From positions 1-64,000 of the forward strand of contig NZ_JANLNY010000024.1 in assembly GCF_025465995.1 (NCBI RefSeq): a DNA stretch of 64,000 nucleotides, written 5' to 3'. The stretch comes from Pseudomonas sp. 5P_3.1_Bac2. GTDB taxonomy: Bacteria > Pseudomonadota > Gammaproteobacteria > Pseudomonadales > Pseudomonadaceae. The translations under genes were made by a program, and so were the position numbers. The first letter of the stretch is position 1; each line of letters opens with the position of its first letter. Below are positions 9,210 to 17,658 of this stretch, one piece after another. The notes beneath the pieces are model-generated. The model did no database searches and was not told where the DNA came from. It saw nothing but the letters and a program-made list of their open reading frames with translations.

Positions 9210-9785
9210 TCAGTCCATGACCCGTATGCTTAGGTTGTTGGCAGTTCTGTTTCCAACCCCGGCACTCTGGTTCAACTGCACCACTCCACTGCTTCCTGCG
9301 AAGGCTTTGTCACTGGTTTCAACGACCCGCTCGCCCTGGTTTGGGAGCAGGTCATGCAGCGTTGAAGTAGGCGCTGTGCTTTGTGAGAGCACGGCGTCAT
9401 CTAGGCTTTGCGGCACGGCACCCACCGTGATGCGCAACAGGTTCAGGTTCTGGTTGGCGATCCCGGCACTTTGGTTAAGCCCGGTTATGCCGTTGTTGTG
9501 GCTGAAGGCCTGGCCCTGGGTGCGGGCTTGCGCGTCGATGCCATCAGGCAGGCTGATGGAGTTGTGCTGCAGCTGTTCAACCCGCACGCGGGGAGCGGGC
9601 TGCGCGCCAATGGCAAGCACCCGTACCTGGCTTTGCTGCTGATAGTCACCGCCGGCTTGGTTCACGCTGGCAATGCCGTTGAAACCGTGCAGGCTGTCGT
9701 GCACCGTCGCCTGCATGGCTACCGGCGGCGCGGCGGCTAACAGGGGCGCACAGAGCAGCAGAGGGGTTAGCCATAGGCCGCGCAT
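9210..9785 (-). CDS. fapB: FapB, amyloid nucleator/minor subunit
   Basis: A 191-residue exported protein with three repeat cores (GIASVNQAGG, GITGLNQSAG, GVVQLNQSAG). They are shorter than those of FapC but of the same NQ-rich, beta-prone type. The signal peptide ends near LLAAA. It lies second in the operon, directly after fapA (start one base after the fapA stop). FapB is regarded as the nucleator or minor fibre subunit. Divergence between the repeats here is greater than in FapC. Confidence 0.83.
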   Translation of the reverse strand: MRGLWLTPLLLCAPLLAAAPPVAMQATVHDSLHGFNGIASVNQAGGDYQQQSQVRVLAIGAQPAPRVRVEQLQHNSISLPDGIDAQARTQGQAFSHNNGITGLNQSAGIANQNLNLLRITVGAVPQSLDDAVLSQSTAPTSTLHDLLPNQGERVVETSDKAFAGSSGVVQLNQSAGVGNRTANNLSIRVMD

Positions 9786-9786
9786 G

Positions 9787-10236
9787 TTATTGCCCGCCCA
9801 GTTGTTGCAGTGGCCGCAGACCTTGCTGAATTCGGTTATTCAGTTGGCCACTGAGGTTGCTGCTGGCCCCTGAACTGCCGCCATTACCCGCGCGATGATC
9901 GGATGCTACCCCGGGCATATGTTGTGGCTGCATGGGCTCCGTCGAAGTGCTGGCGCCGCCCAGAACGCTGCCTGCACTGGTGTTGCTGAGGGCGGCGCCA
10001 GTGGCCACGGCGGCGAAGTCGGCGTCGCTGAGTTCTCCGGTGGTGACCCTGTGGGTGATCGCGCCAGGATTGCTAACCAGTGGATTAGGGTCCGGTACCA
10101 TCGGCGCACGTGTGGCGGTGCGGGGCTGCACTTCGCGGCTGATGATGATGTCACCGGGCTCAGCGGTGACCTGAGTTAACGGGGCGCTGAGTGCGATGAG
10201 CACTGCCCAGATGAGCGCCTTGTACTGCCCGCGCAT
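9787..10236 (-). CDS. fapA: FapA, first gene of fap operon
   Basis: A 149-residue exported protein: signal peptide MRGQYKALIWAVLIALSAPL followed by EPGDIIISREVQPR, a GELSDADFAAVATGAAL segment and a Gly/Ser/Gln-rich tail. ATG 10236 is preferred over TTG 10257 because AAGGAA lies seven bases upstream and the signal peptide then begins correctly. FapA is a presumed periplasmic chaperone that affects which Fap subunit dominates the fibre. A sigma-54 promoter lies ~50 bp upstream. Confidence 0.82.
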   Translation of the reverse strand: MRGQYKALIWAVLIALSAPLTQVTAEPGDIIISREVQPRTATRAPMVPDPNPLVSNPGAITHRVTTGELSDADFAAVATGAALSNTSAGSVLGGASTSTEPMQPQHMPGVASDHRAGNGGSSGASSNLSGQLNNRIQQGLRPLQQLGGQ

Positions 10237-10296
10237 GGTGCCGTTCCTTTTTGCCAAACGTAGTCATCGACTGACCTACTGGAGTTGGCAGTACAG

Positions 10297-10311
10297 GCTT
10301 GGTTCGTGCCA
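10297..10311 (-). promoter_or_regulatory. Sigma-54 -24/-12 promoter of the fap operon
   Basis: Minus-strand TGGCACGAACCAAGC matches the sigma-54 consensus TGGCACG-N4-TTGC at the whole -24 element and keeps the essential GG-N10-GC spacing; only the two T of the -12 box are A. The predicted transcription start near 10285 leaves a ~50 nt leader before the fapA ATG. The activator gene at 4158-5510 carries the GAFTGA loop needed to open such a promoter. Confidence 0.7.
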
Positions 10312-10756
10312 TGTCTGTACAAGGTCTTATCTTTCAATTGGTTAATATTGGTAGAGGGGATTTTGCCGGGAGCGTTTGTGTCAGCGCTGAGACAGCCCTT
10401 GGCGCAAGCTGGTCTGTCTGAATGTTCTACGTATGGCGTTCTAGAGCGTTGCAGCGAAGCGCGCAGGTGTGTATCGCCAATGAGACGACAGCCGCTACGG
10501 CGGCCAGTTTTGACTGGACAAGGGAGGCTTGAGCCGCGCGCTGGGGAGGTGAGGCCAGCTGAGCGCAACGGGGCGCAGTCGGTCTGGGGTTAGATTGCCG
10601 CAGAGGGGAAGCAGAGGGGCCGTGGGCTGTCTCAGAACTGATGCACAGCCTAAACCTTAGGTATGGCGGCCTTGGCTACGGCTGCTTGAGCCGCCTGGAC
10701 AAACAGCTAGTGGCACCGGGGGACAAGGCGCTGATTTATCCCCCGGCGTGGCTCGT
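10312..10756. other. Intergenic region upstream of fap / downstream of gntP
   Basis: About 445 bp without a supported gene. It should hold the upstream activator sites of the fap sigma-54 promoter, but I found no clear repeated palindrome. A local palindrome around 10380 (GTCAGCGCTGAGAC) differs in its arms from the gluconate operators further along. No terminator with a T-run is evident for gntP. Confidence 0.4.
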
Positions 10757-12109
10757 TTAGACCACCAACGACAGCAGCAGGATAAACACCAAGCCCGCCA
10801 CGGAGAGGATGGTTTCCATGGCCGTCCAGGTTTTAAAGGTCTCGCTGATACTCATGTTGAAGTACTGCTTAACCAGCCAAAAACCGGCGTCATTGACGTG
10901 AGACAAAATCAGCGAGCCGGCGCCGGTGGCCAGCACCAGCAGTTCGCGATTAACCCCCGGCATCAGGTCCACCACTGGCAGCACGATACCGGCGCCAGTG
11001 ATGGTGGCCACGGTGGCCGAGCCGGTGGCGATACGAATCAGCGCCGCCACTAGCCAGGCCAGCAGAATCGGCGAGATCTGCGCCTGCACCGCCACATGCC
11101 CGATCACATCGCCCACGCCGCTGGCCACCAGCATCTGCTTGAAGCCACCACCGGCGCCGATGATCAAAATAATCGCCGCCGTCGGTGCCAGGCTGTGATC
11201 GAGCAACTTGCCCAGGCTCTGGGCGTTAAAGCCACGGGCATAGCCGAAGGTGTACAGCGCCAGCAGCAGCGCCAAGAGCAGGGCGGTGATGGGGTGACCG
11301 AGCAAATCCAACCAGGCGCGCAGGCCATGCCCTTCGGGCAGGATCACGTCAGCAAAGGATTTAAACAGCATCAAAAACACCGGCAGCAATATGGTCGCCA
11401 AGGTCACGGCAAAGCTGGGCAGGTTGTCTCTTTCAATGCTCGGCGCCAGCTGCTCGACCAGCTCCGGCGAGGCCAGCCCGGGGATGCGTCGGGCGATCCA
11501 GCTGCCGTACAGCGGCCCGGCAATAATCGCTGCCGGCAGGGCGACGATAAAACCGTAGAGGATGGTCTTGCCGATATCGGCGCCGAAGATACCGATGGCC
11601 AGCAGTGGCCCCGGGTGCGGCGGTACCAGGCCGTGGATCGCCGACAGGCCGGCGAGCAGGGCAATGCCGATTTTCACCAGCGGCACGCCGGTATGGCGGG
11701 CGACGATAAACACCAGCGGGATCAGCAGGATAAAACCGATCTCGAAGAACAGCGGAATGCCTACCAGAAATGCCGCCAGCATCATCGACCACTGCACCCG
11801 CTCCTTGCCAAAAGAGCGGATCAGGGTGCGGGCAATCTGGTCGGCGCCGCCGGACTCGGCCAGTAGCTTACCGAGCATGGTGCCCAGGGCCAGAATCACC
11901 CCGACAAAACCCAGCACACTGCCGAAGCCGTCTTGGAAGGCTTTAACGATTTGTGCCACCGGCATGCCGGAGGTCAGGCCGAGAAAGCCGGCGGCGATGA
12001 TCAGGGCGATAAAGGGATGCAGCTTAAAGCGGGTAATCAGCAGGATTAGGCCAATGATGGTGACGACGGCATCGAGCAGGAGAAAGCTGTTGTGGTCCAG
12101 ACCAAACAT
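10757..12109 (-). CDS. gntP: Gluconate:H+ symporter, GntP family
   Basis: A 450-residue inner-membrane permease with 12-14 hydrophobic segments, typical GntP length. Family signatures include GLTSGMPVAQIVKAFQDGFG near residues 45-64 and the loop SAIHGLVPPHPGPLLAIG near 175. It imports gluconate, which the gluconokinase encoded just upstream on the same strand phosphorylates. A gluconate-type operator lies at 12148-12161, between gntK and gntP, so gntP has its own regulated promoter. A GAGG lies just before the ATG at 12109. Confidence 0.9.
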   Translation of the reverse strand: MFGLDHNSFLLLDAVVTIIGLILLITRFKLHPFIALIIAAGFLGLTSGMPVAQIVKAFQDGFGSVLGFVGVILALGTMLGKLLAESGGADQIARTLIRSFGKERVQWSMMLAAFLVGIPLFFEIGFILLIPLVFIVARHTGVPLVKIGIALLAGLSAIHGLVPPHPGPLLAIGIFGADIGKTILYGFIVALPAAIIAGPLYGSWIARRIPGLASPELVEQLAPSIERDNLPSFAVTLATILLPVFLMLFKSFADVILPEGHGLRAWLDLLGHPITALLLALLLALYTFGYARGFNAQSLGKLLDHSLAPTAAIILIIGAGGGFKQMLVASGVGDVIGHVAVQAQISPILLAWLVAALIRIATGSATVATITGAGIVLPVVDLMPGVNRELLVLATGAGSLILSHVNDAGFWLVKQYFNMSISETFKTWTAMETILSVAGLVFILLLSLVV

Positions 12110-12147
12110 GGGGGGTGCCTCATTTTTAATTGTTCTGCGTGCGCCTG

Positions 12148-12161
12148 AGACAGCGCTATCT
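12148..12161. promoter_or_regulatory. GntR operator 1 (upstream of gntP)
   Basis: AGACAGCGCTATCT, a 14-bp palindrome with one mismatched pair, 38 bp before the gntP start. The same element occurs at 12722-12735 and 12868-12881, always in front of a gnt gene. A LacI-family repressor (GntR, 12916-13947) is encoded here and such proteins bind palindromes with a central CG step, so this is the likely GntR operator. Confidence 0.65.
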
Positions 12162-12184
12162 TTTTCCGGTGCAGCAAAATGGGC

Positions 12185-12706
12185 TTAGCTCTGCGTCCGC
12201 ACCACCCACCAGAGATGCACGGTTTCCGCCAACTGCGGCACGGCTTCAGTGGCGTCTAAGGCCAGGGTCAGGGGTTCGCCCAAGGGCGGTTCGAGGGTGG
12301 CGAACTGGCTGTCGATCAGGCTCGCCGGCATAAAGTGCCCGGGCCGTTGTGCGACCCGGGCAGCGGCCACTTCGGGCGTCAGCTGCAGGTAGATAAAACC
12401 GAGTCCGCTGACTGCCGCGCGCAGCTGCTCGCGGTAACTGCGTTTGAGCGCCGAGCAGGTGAGGACCACCCGCTGCCCGTGAGTCAGGGCTTGTTGCAGT
12501 TCCACTGCGAGCTGACTGAGCCAGCCGGCGCGATCTTGGTCGGTGAGTGGGATGCCGCTGCGCATCTTGGCGATATTGGCGGGTGGGTGGTAGGCATCGC
12601 CTTCAATCAGGCTGGCGCCACTGCGCTGGGCAATGGCTTGGGCAATGCTGGACTTCCCGCAGCCGCTGACCCCCATCACCACCAGGGCATTAACCGGTTG
12701 CAACAT
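12185..12706 (-). CDS. gntK: Gluconokinase
   Basis: A 173-residue cytosolic kinase of the GntK/shikimate-kinase-like P-loop family: Walker A GVSGCGKSS near residues 12-20, GDAYHPPANIAKM with the substrate-binding Asp/His, PLTDQDRAGWL, then CSALKRSYRE. It makes 6-phosphogluconate from gluconate and ATP, feeding Edd encoded on the other strand. ATG 12706 has GAGGTG upstream and matches the family length; the frame extends to 12781 without support. An operator (12722-12735) sits in its leader. Confidence 0.92.
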   Translation of the reverse strand: MLQPVNALVVMGVSGCGKSSIAQAIAQRSGASLIEGDAYHPPANIAKMRSGIPLTDQDRAGWLSQLAVELQQALTHGQRVVLTCSALKRSYREQLRAAVSGLGFIYLQLTPEVAAARVAQRPGHFMPASLIDSQFATLEPPLGEPLTLALDATEAVPQLAETVHLWWVVRTQS

Positions 12707-12721
12707 AAAGCACCTCAGTTG

Positions 12722-12735
12722 AGATAGCGCTGTCT
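12722..12735. promoter_or_regulatory. GntR operator 2 (upstream of gntK)
   Basis: AGATAGCGCTGTCT, the reverse complement of operator 1, 16 bp upstream of the gntK start codon. It would overlap the promoter or leader of gntK and allow steric repression by GntR. The three-fold recurrence at gnt gene starts and nowhere else that I noticed supports the call. Confidence 0.65.
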
Positions 12736-12867
12736 TTGCCGTCCTCGCTGAATGATCCGGCGCTAAAGCCGAGTGATTCACTCAGTAAATGGGGCTGTAC
12801 GGCTGGATAGCCGTTTAAAAGACGGATTTCTGTCATGTGAATGCAGCAAGCGATTGCCGAATCTTCA

Positions 12868-12881
12868 AGACAGCGCTACCT
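12868..12881. promoter_or_regulatory. GntR operator 3 (upstream of gntR-edd)
   Basis: AGACAGCGCTACCT, matching the other two operators except at one position, 35 bp before the gntR start. It suggests autorepression of gntR and control of the downstream edd-mutarotase-eda genes, which follow closely on the same strand. Confidence 0.62.
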
Positions 12882-12915
12882 TAATGCCAGATTTTTTCTT
12901 TGACAAGCAGCCGCC

Positions 12916-13947
12916 ATGCCCACCGCCCATCACGAAAAGAACGCTCGCACCACCGGGCGGCCGACCCTTAATGAGGTGGCCAAGCGCGCCGGAGTCAGCC
13001 CGATTACCGCCTCCCGGGCGCTGCGCGGGATCAGCACGGTGGCCGAAGAGCTGGCGCAAAAAGTTCGTGATGCCGCCCGTGAGCTGGGTTATGTGGTCAA
13101 CCCGGCGGCGCGGGCCTTGGCTTCGGCGCAGAGTCAGGCGGTGGTGGTGTTGGTGCCGTCGCTGGCCAACCAGTTATTTGTCGAGACCCTCGAGGCCATC
13201 CACAACGTCATGCGGCCCAAGGGCCTGGAAGTGCTGATCGGTAACTTCCATTACTCCCGCGATGAAGAAGAGAACCTGCTGCGCAACTACCTGGCCTATC
13301 AGCCGCGGGGCTTGCTGCTCACCGGCTTTGAGCGGACCGAGAGCGCGCGGCGGATGATCGAGGCCAGCGGCGTGCCGTGCGTGTACATGATGGATCTGGA
13401 CCCCGGTGCGGGCCTGCACTGCGTTGGTTTTTCCCAGCTGGATGCCGGCGCCACGGCGGCGCGGCATCTGCTTGAGCGCGGGCGCAAGCGCCTGGCTTTT
13501 GTCGGCGCGCAGCTGGACCAGCGTACCTTGCTGCGCGCCGAGGGCTTTCGTCGTGAGCTGCAACGGGCCGGGGTGTATGAGCCTAGTCTGGAGCTGTTAA
13601 CGCCACGGCCGTCGTCGGTCGGTTTGGGCGGTGAGCTGTTTACCCAGTTGTTGGTCAGTCATCCGCAGTTGGATGGCATCTTCTTTGGTAACGATGACTT
13701 AGCCCAAGGCGCCTTGCTCGAAGCGCTGCGTCTGGGCATCAAGGTGCCAGAACAAGTAGCCGTGCTGGGCTTTAACGACTTGCCCAGCTCCGCCTTTATG
13801 GTGCCGCGCCTGAGCAGTATCCGCACGCCTCGCCAAGCCATTGGTCAGCGCGCGGCGGAACTGGTGCTGAGCCTGATCGCCGGTGAGACGGTGACCCAGC
13901 CAGTACAAGACATGGGCTTTGAATTGATGGTGCGCGAAAGCAGTTGA
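12916..13947 (+). CDS. gntR: LacI-family gluconate repressor GntR
   Basis: A 343-residue LacI-family regulator. The N-terminal helix-turn-helix and hinge read PTLNEVAKRAGVSPITASRA (residues ~16-35) then VNPAARALAS. The rest is a periplasmic-binding-protein-like effector domain (FFGNDDLAQGALLEALRLG near 258). It probably represses gntP, gntK and its own operon until gluconate or 6-phosphogluconate is present. It is divergent from gntK and 51 bp upstream of edd. Confidence 0.9.
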   Translation: MPTAHHEKNARTTGRPTLNEVAKRAGVSPITASRALRGISTVAEELAQKVRDAARELGYVVNPAARALASAQSQAVVVLVPSLANQLFVETLEAIHNVMRPKGLEVLIGNFHYSRDEEENLLRNYLAYQPRGLLLTGFERTESARRMIEASGVPCVYMMDLDPGAGLHCVGFSQLDAGATAARHLLERGRKRLAFVGAQLDQRTLLRAEGFRRELQRAGVYEPSLELLTPRPSSVGLGGELFTQLLVSHPQLDGIFFGNDDLAQGALLEALRLGIKVPEQVAVLGFNDLPSSAFMVPRLSSIRTPRQAIGQRAAELVLSLIAGETVTQPVQDMGFELMVRESS

Positions 13948-13998
13948 GACTGCTGTGGTCGTTGTTGTTGCCTAACCCCTTATCCAGGAGTGGATTGC

Positions 13999-15825
13999 AT
14001 GCATCCCCGTGTTCTTGAAGTGACAGAGCGTCTGGTCGAGCGCAGCCGCGCCACCCGTCAACGGTATTTGGCCATGGTCGCTGACGCGGCCAGCCAGGGT
14101 CCGCAGCGCGGGCAACTGCAATGCGCCAACTTCGCCCATGGCTTGGCCGGTTGTTCCAGCGGCGATAAGCAGCGGCTGCGCCTGCTCGACAGCGCCAACG
14201 TGGCCATCGTCACCGCCTATAACGACATGCTTTCGGCCCATCAGCCCTATGAACAGTATCCGGAGAAGATCCGCCAGGCGCTGCGTGATATCGGCTCGGT
14301 CGGCCAGGTCGCGGGCGGCGTGCCGGCCATGTGCGATGGCGTGACCCAAGGCGAGCCGGGCATGGAGCTGTCTCTGGCCAGCCGCGAAGTGATCGCCATG
14401 GCCACGGCGGTGGCGTTGTCACACAACATGTTTGATGCGGCGCTGTTCCTCGGCATCTGCGACAAAATCGTGCCGGGCCTGCTGATGGGGGCACTGCGCT
14501 TTGGTCATCTGCCGGCAATCTTTATCCCCGCCGGGCCGATGACCTCGGGCCTGTCGAATAAAGAAAAAGCCGCCGTACGCCAGCTCTACGCCGAAGGCAA
14601 AGCCACCCGTGAGGAGCTGCTGGAGTCGGAGATCAAGGCCTACCACAGCCCTGGTACCTGCACCTTTTACGGCACCGCCAACACCAACCAGATGCTCATG
14701 GAAGTGATGGGCCTGCATCTGCCCGGCGCCTCCTTCGTTAACCCGGGTACGCCGCTGCGTGAGGCGCTCACCACTTATGCCGCGCAGCAAGTGACGCGCC
14801 TCACGCAGCAGAGCGGGCAGTTTATTGCGCTGGCGCATATCGTCGATGAGCGGGTGCTGGTTAACTCCATCGTCGCTCTGCATGCTACTGGCGGCTCGAC
14901 CAACCACACCCTGCATATGCCGGCGATTGCTCAGGCGGCGGGGATTCAGCTGACCTGGCAGGACATGGCCGACCTGTCCGAAGTGGTACCGACCCTGACC
15001 AAGGTCTACCCCAATGGCAGCGCCGACATTAACCACTTCCACGCCGCCGGTGGCGTGGCCTTCCTGGTACGCGAGCTGCTGGCCGGCGGCTTGCTCCACG
15101 AAGACGTCAACACCGTGATGGGTCGTGGCCTGTCGCGTTATGCCCAAGAGCCGTTCCTGGTGGACGGCAAGCTGCAGTGGCGCGATGTGCCGACGGCCAG
15201 TCTGGATGAAAACATTCTGCGTCCCCTGGCCCGGCCATTCTCGCCTGAGGGCGGATTGCGGGTGATGGAGGGGAACCTCGGCCGTGGCGTGATGAAGGTG
15301 TCCGCCGTGGCGCCTGAGCATCAAGTGGTGCAAGCGCCGGTGCGCATTTTCCATGACCAGCAGGCCCTGGCCGATGCCTTCAAGGCCGGTGAGCTGGAGC
15401 GTGATTTGGTGGCGGTGATGCGCTTCCAAGGTCCGCGCAGCAACGGCATGCCTGAGCTGCACAAGATGACGCCATTCTTGGGCGTGTTGCAGGATCGCGG
15501 CTTTAAGGTGGCCTTGGTCACTGATGGGCGCATGTCCGGTGCCTCGGGCAAGATTCCTGCAGCGATTCACGTAAGCCCGGAAGCGATCGATGGCGGCCCG
15601 TTGGCGCGGCTGCGCGATGGCGACGTGGTGCGCGTCGATGGCAGCAAGGGCGAGCTGACGGTGCTGATCGATGCCGCCGAGTTTGCGGCCCGGGAGCCGG
15701 TATTGAGCGACTTGCCGGCCAATGTCGGCACGGGGCGTGAGCTGTTCGCCTTTATGCGCGAAGCCTTCAGCGGTGCGGAGCAGGGCGCCAGCGCTTTTAC
15801 CCGCAATCTGCAGAGCTTGACCTAG
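13999..15825 (+). CDS. edd: Phosphogluconate dehydratase (Entner-Doudoroff)
   Basis: A 608-residue cytosolic [4Fe-4S] dehydratase of the IlvD/Edd family that converts 6-phosphogluconate to KDPG. Conserved segments include [18 protein letters not shown] (near residue 70), [19 protein letters not shown] with a cluster Cys, [11 protein letters not shown] with a second, and [19 protein letters not shown] near the C-terminus. ATG 13999 has AGGAG eight bases upstream and gives the normal Edd length; the GTG at 13990 is less likely. Its place directly after gntR is unlike P. aeruginosa, where edd sits with glk. Confidence 0.95.
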   Translation: MHPRVLEVTERLVERSRATRQRYLAMVADAASQGPQRGQLQCANFAHGLAGCSSGDKQRLRLLDSANVAIVTAYNDMLSAHQPYEQYPEKIRQALRDIGSVGQVAGGVPAMCDGVTQGEPGMELSLASREVIAMATAVALSHNMFDAALFLGICDKIVPGLLMGALRFGHLPAIFIPAGPMTSGLSNKEKAAVRQLYAEGKATREELLESEIKAYHSPGTCTFYGTANTNQMLMEVMGLHLPGASFVNPGTPLREALTTYAAQQVTRLTQQSGQFIALAHIVDERVLVNSIVALHATGGSTNHTLHMPAIAQAAGIQLTWQDMADLSEVVPTLTKVYPNGSADINHFHAAGGVAFLVRELLAGGLLHEDVNTVMGRGLSRYAQEPFLVDGKLQWRDVPTASLDENILRPLARPFSPEGGLRVMEGNLGRGVMKVSAVAPEHQVVQAPVRIFHDQQALADAFKAGELERDLVAVMRFQGPRSNGMPELHKMTPFLGVLQDRGFKVALVTDGRMSGASGKIPAAIHVSPEAIDGGPLARLRDGDVVRVDGSKGELTVLIDAAEFAAREPVLSDLPANVGTGRELFAFMREAFSGAEQGASAFTRNLQSLT

Positions 15826-15826
15826 G

Positions 15827-16717
15827 GTGTCGTTAAGCCGAGCCAAGCCACGTACGGCGCGAACGCAGCCGTGGGAGTCGCCGCTGCAGGCCCTGTTTAA
15901 GGGGGCGCAACAGGATGTGTTCAGTTGGCGCCGCCATCAGGGCCGCGAACTGCTGCTGATCAACCACCCGCTCTGCCAGGCGGTGTTTAGCGTGCAGGGT
16001 GCGCAGTTGCTGCATTTTCAGCCGCGCGGTGAACGGCCATTGTTGTGGTGCGCGGCGCGCTGGCCGCAAGTCGGGGCGATCCGTGGCGGGGTGCCGGTGT
16101 GCTGGCCTTGGTTTGGCCGCCATCCCACGGAAACCGGCTGGCCCCACCATGGCTGGGCGCGCCTGGATGATTGGCAGTTGCTCAGCAAAAGCAGCAGTGC
16201 GCAGGGCGTGCAGCTGTGCTGGCGCCTGCAATTGCACGACTGGCAGGTGGAGTTGGAAGCGCAGTTAGGCGATGCCATGCATCTGCAACTGCGGACCCGC
16301 CACAGCGACAGCGAGCCCTGCGTGCTCAGCCATGCTCTGCATGCCTATTGGCGCGTCAGCGATATCAACGCGTTGAGCATCAGCGGCTTGGAAGGTATCC
16401 CTGGGTATCACCTGCGTAGCCGGGAAGACTGCCAGCAGGCCACGCCCGTGCGCATCGCCGATGCCTGCCATCAGCTGTATAGCGTGGGCGCCGCGCTGCG
16501 TCTTAATGATCCGCACAGCCCCCGGCAACTGTTGGTCGACACCTGCGGCAATGCCAACACGGTGCTCTGGCACCCCGGCAGCCAGCCGCTGAATTTTGTT
16601 AGTTGGAGTGAGAGTTTGGCCTTTGTCAGCATCCAGGCCGCCGCCTGCGAAGCAAACAGCCTGACCCTCGCGCCCGGGCAGGACGCCGTGCTTAACCTGC
16701 ATGCGCGCCTGCTGTAG
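15827..16717 (+). CDS. D-hexose-6-phosphate mutarotase (aldose 1-epimerase-like)
   Basis: A 296-residue protein of the YeaD/aldose 1-epimerase superfamily, starting GTG two bases after the edd stop. Family motifs are seen: IRGGVPVCWPWFG, WPHHGWAR with the catalytic His, LSHALHAYWRVSD with the second His, and ISGLEG. It speeds interconversion of alpha and beta forms of hexose-6-phosphates. Its position between edd and eda suggests that it supplies the right anomer to the Entner-Doudoroff route. Translation is probably coupled to edd. Confidence 0.83.
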   Translation: MSLSRAKPRTARTQPWESPLQALFKGAQQDVFSWRRHQGRELLLINHPLCQAVFSVQGAQLLHFQPRGERPLLWCAARWPQVGAIRGGVPVCWPWFGRHPTETGWPHHGWARLDDWQLLSKSSSAQGVQLCWRLQLHDWQVELEAQLGDAMHLQLRTRHSDSEPCVLSHALHAYWRVSDINALSISGLEGIPGYHLRSREDCQQATPVRIADACHQLYSVGAALRLNDPHSPRQLLVDTCGNANTVLWHPGSQPLNFVSWSESLAFVSIQAAACEANSLTLAPGQDAVLNLHARLL

Positions 16718-16768
16718 ATCCATGATCTGCCCACGTTTATTTGCCTAAACCGATTGTTGAGAACCGTT

Positions 16769-17467
16769 ATGAATCAATCCACCCCGAGCGCCACGCAGAC
16801 CCCGGCCGCAGTGCCGTCCATGGCCGAGAAAGTCCAGCTGATCGACCAGCTCTGTGCCGCCGCGCGGATTCTGCCGGTGATCACCATTGAGCGTGCAGAG
16901 CACATCCTGCCGCTGGCCGATGCCCTGAGTGGCGGTGGGCTGACGACCTTGGAAGTGACCTTGCGCTCGGACTTGGGGTTGGCGGCCATCGAATTGCTGC
17001 GCAAGGAGCGCCCGCATTTGTGCGTTGGCGCTGGCACCGTGCTGGATGCGGCGACGCTGGCGCAAGCCGAGGCGGCCGGCGCGCAGTTTGTGGTCAGCCC
17101 CGGCTGCACGGATGAACTGCTGCGTGCCGCCGTGGCCAGCCCACTGCCGCTGCTGCCGGGGGTGAGCAGCGCGTCGGAAATCATGCTCGCGCATGCCTTG
17201 GGTTATCGCCGCTTTAAGCTGTTCCCGGCGGAGGTGTGTGGCGGGGTCAAGGCGCTGAAAGCCTTCGCCGGTCCTTTCCCGGGTATCCGTTTTTGCCCCA
17301 CCGGCGGGGTTAACCCGGACAACCTCAAGAGCTATATCAGCCAGGCCAATGTGATGTGCGTGGGCGGCAGTTGGATGCTCAATACGCAGTGGCTGCGCGC
17401 TGGCGAATGGCAGCGAATCCAGGACGCTACGGCCGAGGCGGTGGCTTTGTTCGCGACGTCGCTCTAA
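16769..17467 (+). CDS. eda: KDPG aldolase (2-dehydro-3-deoxyphosphogluconate aldolase)
   Basis: A 232-residue class I aldolase, trimeric cytosolic enzyme splitting KDPG into pyruvate and glyceraldehyde-3-phosphate. The catalytic Glu is in LPVITIERAEHILPLADAL, the Schiff-base Lys in YRRFKLFPAEVCGG, and the phosphate site in FCPTGGVNPDNL. The start at 16769 is favoured over TTG 16754. The N-terminus is about 20 residues longer than that of the E. coli enzyme and Thr/Pro/Ala-rich. It is the last gene of the gntR-edd-mutarotase-eda run. Confidence 0.94.
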   Translation: MNQSTPSATQTPAAVPSMAEKVQLIDQLCAAARILPVITIERAEHILPLADALSGGGLTTLEVTLRSDLGLAAIELLRKERPHLCVGAGTVLDAATLAQAEAAGAQFVVSPGCTDELLRAAVASPLPLLPGVSSASEIMLAHALGYRRFKLFPAEVCGGVKALKAFAGPFPGIRFCPTGGVNPDNLKSYISQANVMCVGGSWMLNTQWLRAGEWQRIQDATAEAVALFATSL

Positions 17468-17658
17468 GCCCCCGTTTACCGCTGCCCGGTACTGTCCATG
17501 CCGGGTAGGCCTAAGCCTCAGGGCAGCGCCATTGATCGCTCGCACCGTAACTGGCCGCTTTAAAGCGCCTAGGCTGTGACTTCAACGCGCTGCTCACAGT
17601 CCTGTATTGGGCAGCTAAACTAGCGCCCATCCTTGATTCTTACGGCAAGAGGCTCCCC

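Noticed and set aside
10375..10395. GTCAGCGCTGAGAC considered as a fourth gluconate operator
   Set aside because: It shares only the AGCGCT core; the arms are in the opposite arrangement and it lies before no gnt gene.
14419..15846. 475-codon open frame on the minus strand opposite edd
   Set aside because: Antisense shadow of edd; composition is unlike any protein family and it has no start context.
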